Of a DNA stretch of 64,000 nucleotides, positions 54,887 to 62,352 are shown piece after piece. The DNA is taken from contig NZ_JADYVE010000001.1 of NCBI RefSeq assembly GCF_020193655.1, positions 682,001-746,000 of the forward strand, read 5' to 3'. Position 1 is the stretch's first letter. Each line of letters opens with the position of its first letter. This stretch comes from Ensifer sp. IC3342 (lineage in GTDB: Bacteria; Pseudomonadota; Alphaproteobacteria; Rhizobiales; Rhizobiaceae). The notes under the pieces are model-generated. The model ran no database searches and had not been told where the DNA came from. It saw only the letters and a program-made list of their open reading frames with translations. The position numbers and the translations under genes were made by a program.

Positions 54887-55612
54887 TTATCCGCACCACG
54901 ACTGTTTGAAACCAAGCCACCGGTGCGCAAGCCCCTCGTCGACGAGCTGTGCCCCGAGCGATCGGCCGCCTCGGTAGACCTCGCGCAACTTCCGACCGTA
55001 TTTGTCCTCATCGCGCATGCCTGCCTTGAACCCGAAGGCGCCGGCGTTCAGAAGCGATTGAAGGCGGATCTTGGCCTGCTCGCCCAGCGCCTTTTCCTCT
55101 GCGCAACGCGGCTCGCTGATCTCCGGCGTGTCGATGTCCGAGATCCGGTACTTGATGCCATCGAGCCAGAACGTATCACCATCCACGACGCACGTTGTCC
55201 GCGCGCCCGCTGCACAGATCGGGAAGGATGCGGAAATGGTGTCCGCCGGCGGCACGGTTGCCCAGCCGTAGGCTCCACCGATCACGATGCCAGCGAGAGG
55301 CAGGATAAACACCCAGGCGGATAAACCCCTTTTAGGCGCCGCCGGGCGTTTGATCGGATTGGAGTTGGTGAATCCCCCCACGGCCTCCCGCGACTTCTTG
55401 CCTATCCCTTTTGGATGCAGATCACGACCAAACAAGGAATTCGCGACAAGCAATACGCAAAGTAGCACGCCGCCTACGACCAGCACGAAGGGCGAGCGAC
55501 TTCTGCCTCCACCGCCCCATCGTCTGCGCGCCTCGGCGTCATTTGGAACCAAAAACAGAAGTGGGCCGAGCACCAAAGCGCGGCGGCTTAACTGGGAAGG
55601 CACGTCGCGCAT
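54887..55612 (-). CDS. Membrane-anchored thermonuclease-family protein
   Basis: 241 residues. Two hydrophobic segments (PFVLVVGGVLLCVLLVANSL near 42-61 and VFILPLAGIVIGGAYGW near 100-116) precede a nuclease domain with CVVDGDTFWLDGIKYRISDI, DTPEI, CAEEKALGEQAKIRLQSLL and DKYGRKLREV. This puts the OB-fold in the periplasm. An RRWGGGGRSR patch lies near the start. It is the second member of the family within 3 kb; the two share only the domain, not the architecture. Confidence 0.85.
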   Translation of the reverse strand: MRDVPSQLSRRALVLGPLLFLVPNDAEARRRWGGGGRSRSPFVLVVGGVLLCVLLVANSLFGRDLHPKGIGKKSREAVGGFTNSNPIKRPAAPKRGLSAWVFILPLAGIVIGGAYGWATVPPADTISASFPICAAGARTTCVVDGDTFWLDGIKYRISDIDTPEISEPRCAEEKALGEQAKIRLQSLLNAGAFGFKAGMRDEDKYGRKLREVYRGGRSLGAQLVDEGLAHRWLGFKQSWCG

Positions 55613-55727
55613 CTGGTCCCCTCAACCCAACTGCACAATACCCCTATGTTGTATGGAAGCACAAAGGAGACAGTAAGTCGAGTAGAGGCAGAACTGCGCG
55701 TGTGAGTTGCGAGGCTGGCTTATCGCC

Positions 55728-55802
55728 TTAGCTGGCTTCCTTGCTGGCCGCCTTCTTCAAGCCGCTGCTGATCAAGCGCACGAAATGATCCGTGGCGTCC
55801 AT
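55728..55802 (-). CDS. Tiny coupled ORF
   Basis: A 24-residue ORF (MDATDHFVRLISSGLKKAAS, KEAS) whose ATG overlaps the stop of the 55802-56011 gene as TGATG. It would form an amphipathic helix. Coupling is its only support. Confidence 0.35.
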   Translation of the reverse strand: MDATDHFVRLISSGLKKAASKEAS

Positions 55803-56011
55803 CAGTTCTCCCTTGTGAATCCTTCAAGCAATTTCCGGCCATCGACCCTAACAAGCATGTCACCGAACTCCATGAGCGCCGCGCCGACGTCGGCCGGATG
55901 CCATCCAACAGATTGCGCTTCATCCAGCAGCCGGAGAATATGTCCCTGTATCGCCTCCATGCAATCACGCTCGCATCCCTCGTATTCATGATCTGATTTG
56001 GGTGGCTTCAT
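55802..56011 (-). CDS. Hypothetical small protein
   Basis: 69 residues from ATG 56011 with GGAAGGAAA upstream. It has two cysteines near the start (YEGCERDCMEAIQGHILRLL) and a helical remainder (DVGAALMEFGDMLVRVDGRK). The frame continues upstream without support. Position next to the lysis cassette suggests a late phage gene. Function unknown. Confidence 0.55.
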   Translation of the reverse strand: MKPPKSDHEYEGCERDCMEAIQGHILRLLDEAQSVGWHPADVGAALMEFGDMLVRVDGRKLLEGFTREN

Positions 56012-56098
56012 CGTTTCCTTCCTTCCTCCAATCCTGAGATTAAAGGGGGCCGACGCAGGATTTGCTACCCTCATTTATGAGGAGGCCGATGCATGCAC

Positions 56099-56491
56099 TC
56101 AGCGCCGCCGCTGCGCCCCATCGCGCTGACTGGCCTCGATCCGCTGCAGTATCTCGCGCGTGACCCTCATGTCGGCTGCCAGGCTGTTAAGCGTATTTTC
56201 GACTGCGCGCATCGAGGTTGCCGCCTCGGCCGCCTGCTTCTCGACCCCAGATAGCCGCAGCTCGTGATTGTCGATCTGCCGGATGGATGTCTCCACCGCG
56301 GTAATTCTCTTGTCGAGCCGATCAATTGATTGAGCGTGCGTGTTCTGGTTCGCACTTAATCGCTCCCAAGTCGCGCCCCATGCAATGAGGCCTCCGGCAA
56401 AGCCGAGGAGGATAACGACCGTGTTAAGATTCCACTCCCACTTCCAGGCAGGAGCTCGCACGTTTCCCATCTCATCTGTCCCGTTGGTCAA
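56099..56491 (-). CDS. Phage membrane/coiled-coil protein near the lysis genes
   Basis: 130 residues. A membrane helix (NLNTVVILLGFAGGLIAWGA, near residues 22-41) is followed by a long coiled coil (SIDRLDKRITAVETSIRQID, VENTLNSLAADMRVTREILQ). N-in/C-out topology with a periplasmic coiled coil is the shape of an inner-membrane spanin or XhlA-like protein. With the holin and a lipoprotein next door, a role in lysis is plausible but unproven. Confidence 0.6.
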   Translation of the reverse strand: MTNGTDEMGNVRAPAWKWEWNLNTVVILLGFAGGLIAWGATWERLSANQNTHAQSIDRLDKRITAVETSIRQIDNHELRLSGVEKQAAEAATSMRAVENTLNSLAADMRVTREILQRIEASQRDGAQRRR

Positions 56492-56563
56492 TCCTTAGCC
56501 CTCGTATGCAATGCCGCGGTTTTAAGGGCCGGCCCCCGAGGATGAGAGCCAGCCGTGTTGTCG

Positions 56564-56737
56564 TTACTGCGAATTCTTCGGCGCGAGGTAGGTCAGAAGC
56601 GCCGGCAGCCCAATCGTGAGCGCGTAGAGCGCCAGATAACCGTACCAGGGCGTGTCATCCGGCATGAAGGGAATGCCGGCTGTGCCGGTCAGAGCGCCGC
56701 CAGCAGCAGCGGCGATGGCTTTCGATACTTTCTGCAT
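56564..56737 (-). CDS. Putative holin
   Basis: 57 residues from ATG 56737 with AGGAGA upstream. Two short hydrophobic stretches (SKAIAAAAGGALTGTAGIPF, YGYLALYALTIGLPALLTYL) and a short charged tail (APKNSQ) give the size and layout of a class II-type holin. It lies between the coiled-coil protein and the lipoprotein in the lysis block. Confidence 0.6.
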   Translation of the reverse strand: MQKVSKAIAAAAGGALTGTAGIPFMPDDTPWYGYLALYALTIGLPALLTYLAPKNSQ

Positions 56738-56748
56738 GATGGTCTCTC

Positions 56749-57069
56749 CTATTCCGCCGCCTTGGCTTCGCGCAGGGCGAGCGTGATTGCCGCATAGGCT
56801 TCGGCCGCCTTCACGAGCGCGGTCGCGGCTGTGACGCTGCCCGGGTCTCTGCACACGACGTCGAGAGCCGACCAGGCGGCCGCCTCCTTGGCGATGGTTC
56901 GCTGCTTGATGTCGCCGGTGCTCGCGACGACAAGGAATGCCGAATGAGCGGTTGCGGCAGCCGAGCAGACCTGCGGCAGGTTCTTCTGGATCGCGGTGTC
57001 GATCGAGGAGGTCGTTTGGCAGGCGGACAGGCCAAGAGCCGCCGCTGATGCGATGATCAGTGAACGCAT
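56749..57069 (-). CDS. Phage-encoded lipoprotein of the lysis block
   Basis: 106 residues from ATG 57069. A lipoprotein signal (RSLIIASAAALGLSACQ) with lipobox LSAC precedes an alanine-rich helical domain with two further cysteines. An outer-membrane spanin is one option, though most are shorter and proline-rich. It lies between endolysin and holin. The frame upstream to 57231 overlaps the endolysin and is not used. Confidence 0.6.
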   Translation of the reverse strand: MRSLIIASAAALGLSACQTTSSIDTAIQKNLPQVCSAAATAHSAFLVVASTGDIKQRTIAKEAAAWSALDVVCRDPGSVTAATALVKAAEAYAAITLALREAKAAE

Positions 57070-57094
57070 GATCGTTTCCCTTGATGTTGGAAGG

Positions 57095-57793
57095 TCAGAG
57101 TTTCGCGGAGGCTTCCGCGCGCAGTTTGTCGCCGCAGGCCTTCGCGCCGACGATCGACGGGTCGAAAGCAAGGCGGGTGAAATCCCACTTGCCTCTTTGC
57201 TGGATGCCCAGATTGTTCTGGACTTCCGCATGTGAGAGCACCGTCTTGTCGGTGATCTTGATTCCGGAGCGCCGGCAGAGATCCGCGATGACGTCGGTGA
57301 GCGCGTCCCACTGCTTGCGGGTCATGGGGTATTTCCCGGGATCGAAAGGCGCTTCCGTCGATCCGCCCATGCAGCACAGCGAGACACCGATGGAGCCGGT
57401 GTTGCAATTAAGGGTGTGAGCGGCATAGCCCTTCTTTGCAGGCGCCTCGTTGAGTTTGATCGAGGGAATTCCGCGGACCAGCTTGCCGTCGTCCTCGATG
57501 AGGATGTGGTAATGGCTTCGATCGAACTCGCTTGCCTTGTGGGCGCCGGCCGTCCAGTGGCAGATGATCCGTTCCATCTTTGCCGCTGGCATCCAGTCGA
57601 CTGGCACGATCGATGCCGACGGTTCAGGCTTCGGCGTCGGCGGCTTCTCGCCTCTGAGCGCTTCCAGCTCGTTCAGCGCCGAATTCATGGCGATGAGCGT
57701 TTCACCGCCAGGATCTCCATCTGCTCCATGTTTGGGAAGCGGAAATCCGAGCGCGATCAAGCGCCGCTGCAGAGACTGCACGGTCGTATTCAT
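57095..57793 (-). CDS. Phage endolysin, N-acetylmuramoyl-L-alanine amidase
   Basis: 232 residues. A partial peptidoglycan-binding repeat at the N-terminus (TVQSLQRRLIALGFPLPKHG, ADGDPGGETLIAM) is joined by a proline-rich linker to an amidase_2 (PGRP-like) domain. That domain has ERIICHWTAG, YHILIEDDGKLVRG, HTLNCNTGSIGVSLCCMGG and LSHAEVQ with KWDFTRL. Histidines and the terminal aspartate or cysteine are the zinc ligands of this family. It cuts the peptide from the glycan during lysis. Confidence 0.9.
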   Translation of the reverse strand: MNTTVQSLQRRLIALGFPLPKHGADGDPGGETLIAMNSALNELEALRGEKPPTPKPEPSASIVPVDWMPAAKMERIICHWTAGAHKASEFDRSHYHILIEDDGKLVRGIPSIKLNEAPAKKGYAAHTLNCNTGSIGVSLCCMGGSTEAPFDPGKYPMTRKQWDALTDVIADLCRRSGIKITDKTVLSHAEVQNNLGIQQRGKWDFTRLAFDPSIVGAKACGDKLRAEASAKL

Positions 57794-57814
57794 GGCGGGT
57801 TTTCCTTTGAGACC

Positions 57815-58267
57815 TTAGAGGCTTAGAGCCGCCGTCCACATGGAGTCGATCTGATCTTCAGTGAGCCCGAGCGCGCCGCCCACGGAGGCGATGAGGGGGT
57901 GTGTGCGGTTGAAGGTGGTGGCGTATTCCCATTCGATGCGGGCGATTTCCTTGTCAGCACCTTCGGGCATGGCCTCGATTACCGCGCCGACTTGGGAGGG
58001 AGTGATTCCGCTGGTGACGAGACCGAGGCGAATTTGGCGAGCCGAAAGTGCGGGCATATGCACCGGCGGAGTCTTCGGGATCTCCTCCGCCATCCATGCA
58101 CCTTCGATCCACTTGAAGATATGGCCGGGGATATCCCCGGGAGGTGCCGTTTCCGTCGCGTAAGCCGGAATCAGAAACACGCCAGGTTCCAAGGGGCTTT
58201 CATCCGCTTCCGAGGCACCTGTGAATTCGAGCGTGGTCGGATCGTAGTTGTAGACTGTAAGTGGCAT
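57815..58267 (-). CDS. Tail-fibre assembly chaperone-like protein
   Basis: 150 residues directly after the tail fibre gene (15 bases). The N-terminal half (VYNYDPTTLEFTGASEADES, GVFLIPAYATETAPP) is typical of phage proteins encoded next to fibres. The C-terminal half (LSARQIRLGLVTSGITPSQV, RIEWEYATTFNRTHPLI) is helical and resembles the chaperone part that remains or is cleaved after fibre trimerisation. The role is inferred from position and pattern. Confidence 0.75.
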   Translation of the reverse strand: MPLTVYNYDPTTLEFTGASEADESPLEPGVFLIPAYATETAPPGDIPGHIFKWIEGAWMAEEIPKTPPVHMPALSARQIRLGLVTSGITPSQVGAVIEAMPEGADKEIARIEWEYATTFNRTHPLIASVGGALGLTEDQIDSMWTAALSL

Positions 58268-58282
58268 GTCAGAGCCCCTGTA

Positions 58283-59461
58283 TTAGAACTTGATGCAGGC
58301 GAGGAGGGCAACGTTACGTGGGCGCGTGTCAGTCCCGGAGCCAGCCGTGCCGGACGTGAACGAACCGATATCGACCGTATGGGTGTGCGCGTCCGAGCTG
58401 GTTGTGCCTGACCATGTGTGAGTGTGGGCACCCGCGCTGTTGGTGCTTGCAGTATCAGGACCAGCAACTAGGCTTTCGCGGTTAGTACCGCCGGCGGCAT
58501 TGTTAACTGTCGTCGGGATAGTGTGCGAGTGAGCGCCGGCTGAACTCGTCGTGCCAGAGACGGTATGCGTATGGCTGTCAGACGAAGTTGTCGTGCTCGG
58601 CGGATCAATCGCGTGGGTGTGCGAGGCGATATTCGCGGCCTGTGCGGAGCCGAAGACACGGGAGGTGTCAACACCGCGCGCGTCATCCCAGCCGCGAACA
58701 AATTCGCCGCGAAGGTCAGGCAGATTGAAGGTCGTTGAGCCGTCGCCGGCGCCGAAGGTTGTCCCAATCGCGGCGAAGAGATCGGAGTAGGTGGTGCGGG
58801 AGACGGCCGCGCCATTGGCCTTCAAATAACCGGAGGGAGCGGTACTCTTGGCATAAAAGATGACCGTCCCCGCTGGCACCGAGCTCGATGTGAGGTTGTC
58901 CACTTCCGATTTGCTGTAAACATCAAGCGTCGTGCGTGCCGCCGAGTTAGAGGCATCGTCCAACAACGTCCGGGCGAAGCTGGTCAGCGTCGCAACGGCA
59001 TAGGTATCTGACGCCGTGGTATAGATCATGCGGTCGGCCGCTGTCGTCAGCCCTGCGATGGATTGCAGCCCGGCGTCGTACGCCTGCACATTGGTGCCAA
59101 TGGCAACGCCGAGTGTCGCCCGAGCAGTCGCCGCATCCGCGTCGTCGATCAGCGATCGGCCAAAAGCCGTAAGCGTGGTGACCGCGTACGTGTCAACCGC
59201 GGTCGTGTATGGAAGCTTGTCGGCAGAGGTCGTCAGTCCAGAGATTGATGTGAGGGAGGCGTGGGCCGTTTGCGCCCCGAGTGCCGTGCGGGCGGCGCTC
59301 GCCGAAGTCGCGCCGGTCCCACCTGCTGTGATCGGCCGCGCGGCGTTGGCATCGTCCGTCAGGTCGTCCACGAATGCGTTGTACGGTACGCTCTGGATGG
59401 TGTTGCCAGACACGCCTTTCGTGCCGGCGGGCGGGCTGTAGACGCCACCTGTTCTGGGCAT
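58283..59461 (-). CDS. Phage tail fibre with tail-collar domain and His-rich tip
   Basis: 392 residues. Of two close ATG codons, 59461 (MPRTGGVYSPPAG) has GGAGA at a proper distance. Two roughly 50-residue repeats occupy the shaft (LTSISGLTTSADKLPYTTAV and LQSIAGLTTAADRMIYTTAS, each ending in DDA...AR-T-L). A canonical tail-collar domain follows (VPAGTVIFYAKSTAPSGYLK, FNLPDLRGEFVRGWDDARG). The tip has five HxH motifs (SHTHAI, DSHTHTV, AHSHTI, AHTHTW, AHTHTV), which in T4-type fibres bind iron. It is the likely receptor-binding protein. Confidence 0.9.
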   Translation of the reverse strand: MPRTGGVYSPPAGTKGVSGNTIQSVPYNAFVDDLTDDANAARPITAGGTGATSASAARTALGAQTAHASLTSISGLTTSADKLPYTTAVDTYAVTTLTAFGRSLIDDADAATARATLGVAIGTNVQAYDAGLQSIAGLTTAADRMIYTTASDTYAVATLTSFARTLLDDASNSAARTTLDVYSKSEVDNLTSSSVPAGTVIFYAKSTAPSGYLKANGAAVSRTTYSDLFAAIGTTFGAGDGSTTFNLPDLRGEFVRGWDDARGVDTSRVFGSAQAANIASHTHAIDPPSTTTSSDSHTHTVSGTTSSAGAHSHTIPTTVNNAAGGTNRESLVAGPDTASTNSAGAHTHTWSGTTSSDAHTHTVDIGSFTSGTAGSGTDTRPRNVALLACIKF

Positions 59462-59473
59462 TGGCATTCTCCA

Positions 59474-59503
59474 TAGAAAAGGGCCCCCGCGCCGGAGGCC
59501 CTT
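59474..59503 (-). terminator. Hairpin with T-run upstream of the tail fibre gene
   Basis: On the minus strand AAGGGCC (59503-59497) and GGCCCTT (59485-59479) close a GC-rich hairpin followed by TTTTC. It would limit read-through into the fibre gene, which starts 13 bases further. Confidence 0.6.
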
Positions 59504-59587
59504 GGTGATGTTCTCATCTCGACGTCTATTGACTCTGGTCGCCAATAAGTTGTTCAGTGCTCCCAGGGGCAACTGAGGGGACACATC

Positions 59588-60034
59588 TTGGCACTTTACT
59601 TGGCGGGGCGGCTATCTATTGCCGCAGCGATGGCGTTTGCCGTGGCGAGTTGCACGACGACGCCAGCTGACTTTCGAAAGAATCCAAAAGCCGTAAGCAA
59701 GGCGGCCTTGTGCAGGACCTATCTCGACACCTATGACGATCCGTTCAGGCAAGAAATCGCGCTGGAACTCGGTCGCCGCGGTATAACTCCGTATGAGTGC
59801 CCCGCCATGGTCCAAAAGGAAAATCAGGCGATTGCGGCAACCGTCGCCATTGCTGCCATTGGCACCGCGGTCGCGGTATGCGCCAATCACAATTGCGGCG
59901 GAGGATCGTATTACCCGTCCTCCTATCCAAGATACAGGTCCTACCAGGGAAATTGCCAGTATGACTGGCAGCGTGATGCCGCGGGCAACAGATGTGGAAG
60001 GCGAAGCGCATATTCGCGCCCGGGCGGCTATTGA
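59588..60034 (+). CDS. Plus-strand lipoprotein within the late region (putative moron)
   Basis: 148 residues from TTG 59588 with GGGGA upstream. A lipoprotein signal (AGRLSIAAAMAFAVASC, lipobox VASC) is followed by a soluble domain (YLDTYDDPFRQEIALELGRR, GITPYECPAMVQ), a hydrophobic stretch (AIAATVAIAAIGTAVAVCAN) and a Tyr/Ser/Gly-rich end with further cysteines. It is opposite to the flanking virion genes, so it would be expressed in the lysogen. Function unknown. Confidence 0.65.
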   Translation: MALYLAGRLSIAAAMAFAVASCTTTPADFRKNPKAVSKAALCRTYLDTYDDPFRQEIALELGRRGITPYECPAMVQKENQAIAATVAIAAIGTAVAVCANHNCGGGSYYPSSYPRYRSYQGNCQYDWQRDAAGNRCGRRSAYSRPGGY

Positions 60035-60087
60035 CCTCCCGGGGCACGCTATCTTCATTTTCTCCGTTACTCGTGTATGGTGTGCCT

Positions 60088-60300
60088 ATGAGCGTCCGCC
60101 ACACCATCGAGCATGACCCGCAAGAGCCGAAGATCGATCGTCGGCCGGAGAGCTTTCGACTGTTCTTCGTGTTCCTGTCGCTCGGTTGGGTTTGGTATCT
60201 CTACTTCGTTCCGTTTGACTGGCGGTCGCTCCTCGTCGGCCTAGTCACCGGGGGTGCGTTGATGCTGTGGGCGTCGGTACGTTTCAAGCACCTATGGTAG
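60088..60300 (+). CDS. Small two-helix membrane protein (putative moron)
   Basis: 70 residues from ATG 60088 (SVRHTIEHDPQEPKIDRRPE, then FRLFFVFLSLGWVWYLYFVP and LVGLVTGGALMLWASVRF). Two membrane helices follow a polar N-terminus. It is on the same strand as the preceding lipoprotein gene, and its stop overlaps the end of the convergent virion gene by nine bases. A membrane role in the lysogen, such as superinfection exclusion, is only a guess. Confidence 0.6.
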   Translation: MSVRHTIEHDPQEPKIDRRPESFRLFFVFLSLGWVWYLYFVPFDWRSLLVGLVTGGALMLWASVRFKHLW

Positions 60301-62352
60301 GCGGGCAATCCCCGGCGTCGATCCCTGCAGCATGCTCTCAAGGATAAGTGCGCGTAGCCGATCGCGGCTCAACTGCTGCCCGTGTACCCTGTTGAGCGTC
60401 GTCAGCGCCTGATCAGGGTTCGTCTCCATGAGCGACCGCCCTACACGCTCAACGACCCTCGGCGGCAGTCCTTTCCCTGCACTGAATGCCTGCCTTGCGC
60501 CAGCCAATGCCGCTTGCGTGAAATTACCCTGGAGCAGGTTCGACAACACAGCGGGATCGAAGTTGGCCATATCGTCGATGTCGCCGAGATTGTCTGCGGT
60601 GCGGCTATTGCCGAGCGCGGCATTCGAAGTTTCGAACATCCGGTTCTCGCGGCCGATCCGATTGCCAAGCTGTTCAGCACGGCCTGGCGCGGCGAATGCC
60701 TGAAACTCCGCTTCATACTTCGGCGTGGTCAGAGAACGAGCGCGATTTGTGGCCGGCCCCATCGCGTGGCTTTCGATATCGGCGATGATCGGATCCACGT
60801 ATCCGGAGCGAAACGCCTGTTGCTGATCGGGCGTCAAGGCGTTGAACTGCTCGATGCTATCTTCCGCTCTGACGCGCCCGGACTTAGCAGCTTGACCTTC
60901 GGCGACGCTGTCAATCACGCGGCTGCGCGTGGCGAACGTATCATTTGCATTCCGATAAGCAGGCGAAGCGTTTTCAAGCGCTCTGTCTACTTCCCTTTTG
61001 ACCTGCGTCAGGTAGTGGGCCCGATTGCCGGCGCCCTGCGCATCGGCCCTGGCGATCATGTCGTCGAGATCGAGTTTCGCCCTGAACAGCGTGTTGAAAT
61101 CCGTCACTTGCGAGTTGCCGTCCGAGATCATTTTCCGGACACGAGCAAGGGAACCCTCGATCGTGTCATAGCCGATGTTGTCGCGAGGGCTGACGACGCG
61201 GTTGACGCCAGGGGAAAGGGTCTCATCGATCCTCTCAAGGATGGGCGTCACATTGACGGGACCAGCGTTTCGGCGGGCGGCGGTATAGAGCTGGTTGGCC
61301 TCGATGTCCCGGGCACTCGTCAAGGCGCGACTGACCTGATCCGAGGTCTGCGGAGCGTCGAAACCTTCGGCCAACGCATTTGCCAATCGCTGAGGTTGCC
61401 CGAGTTGGCGGCGAATAAGGAAGTCCGTCACCTCCTGGCGGGCATCGTTCGGAGTTCTGGTGACTGGCACGAGCGCTCGCTGCCCCGCGTTACCCATCGC
61501 ATCGGCCATGGTGTACATCGGCTGCCCGTCATCCGCCGCCGCGCGCATGATTCCTGCAATCTGCTCAGGCGTCTTGCCAGATCGGCGGAGATAGGTGGCA
61601 AGTGCCTTGTCGCTATACTGCGCCGGTCGGAAGGGAGCAACAAAAGGCGCAGTTGCTCCTTTAACTGCTCCTGCAACAGCCGTTGTTACGGTTGGGAGTG
61701 CTCCGCCGATACCAGCTCCCGCGAAGCCAGCTAGCCCTGCCTTGTAAAGTCGATCGTCGACTCCTTCTCCACTGCCAAACCCCTGCGCAGCACCGAGAAT
61801 AGCGCCTTCCATCGCCGAGGCTTTGGTGACGCCAGCCAAACCCTTTCCGGCCTTGATCGCGTTCGTCGTCGCCGAGAGACCGTTGCGCGCTAGACCGGCA
61901 CCGTTCGTCAAAGCGCCGCCAATCATCCCGCCATAGAAGGCGCCTGGGTGCTCTTCCGAGGCTCGGCGCTCCGCCTCGCGCATCCGGGCAACATCATAAC
62001 CGTAATCGCCGCCCGTAAGGCTGGATAGGCCCGCAGCCGCCTCATCCATGAGATTGAAGCCGACTCCTTGCCCTACCCCGAGCGCCGCAGCATTTGCTCT
62101 GCCGGTCGGGGTATTCGGATTCGCCTCGCTCCGCAGATCCTCCATCTGCCCGGTCTTCGGGTTGTAGGCCATGCCTTCCGGAGGCTGGCCATAGGGGAGG
62201 TTGGCGATTTCATCCGGCATCTCTGCCTGCGGTGCAGACGGCTGCGCACTGCCGAGGTGCTGCTGAAGAGCCTGAAAGGCGCCTTCGGCATTCTCTCCGC
62301 TCACCCGATATGTCTTCCCATCAGGGCCGGTGATCTTGAATGTTGGCATCAC
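60292..62352 (-). CDS. Phage virion protein, likely ejected or internal
   Basis: 686 residues. The N-terminus (PTFKITGPDGKTYRVSGENA, EGAFQALQQHL) is a short beta module common in podovirus-like internal proteins. A glycine/alanine-rich hydrophobic centre (near residues 140-230) could cross membranes. The C-terminal 400 residues are helical, charged and without cysteines. This architecture suits an ejection protein that forms a channel during DNA entry. Its start overlaps the upstream gene as ATGA (62349-62352). The exact family is not recognised. Confidence 0.65.
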   Translation of the reverse strand: MMPTFKITGPDGKTYRVSGENAEGAFQALQQHLGSAQPSAPQAEMPDEIANLPYGQPPEGMAYNPKTGQMEDLRSEANPNTPTGRANAAALGVGQGVGFNLMDEAAAGLSSLTGGDYGYDVARMREAERRASEEHPGAFYGGMIGGALTNGAGLARNGLSATTNAIKAGKGLAGVTKASAMEGAILGAAQGFGSGEGVDDRLYKAGLAGFAGAGIGGALPTVTTAVAGAVKGATAPFVAPFRPAQYSDKALATYLRRSGKTPEQIAGIMRAAADDGQPMYTMADAMGNAGQRALVPVTRTPNDARQEVTDFLIRRQLGQPQRLANALAEGFDAPQTSDQVSRALTSARDIEANQLYTAARRNAGPVNVTPILERIDETLSPGVNRVVSPRDNIGYDTIEGSLARVRKMISDGNSQVTDFNTLFRAKLDLDDMIARADAQGAGNRAHYLTQVKREVDRALENASPAYRNANDTFATRSRVIDSVAEGQAAKSGRVRAEDSIEQFNALTPDQQQAFRSGYVDPIIADIESHAMGPATNRARSLTTPKYEAEFQAFAAPGRAEQLGNRIGRENRMFETSNAALGNSRTADNLGDIDDMANFDPAVLSNLLQGNFTQAALAGARQAFSAGKGLPPRVVERVGRSLMETNPDQALTTLNRVHGQQLSRDRLRALILESMLQGSTPGIARLP

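Noticed and set aside
60382..61734. 450-codon plus-strand frame in the phage virion gene
   Set aside because: Antisense to the 686-residue virion protein, arginine/isoleucine-rich without motifs.
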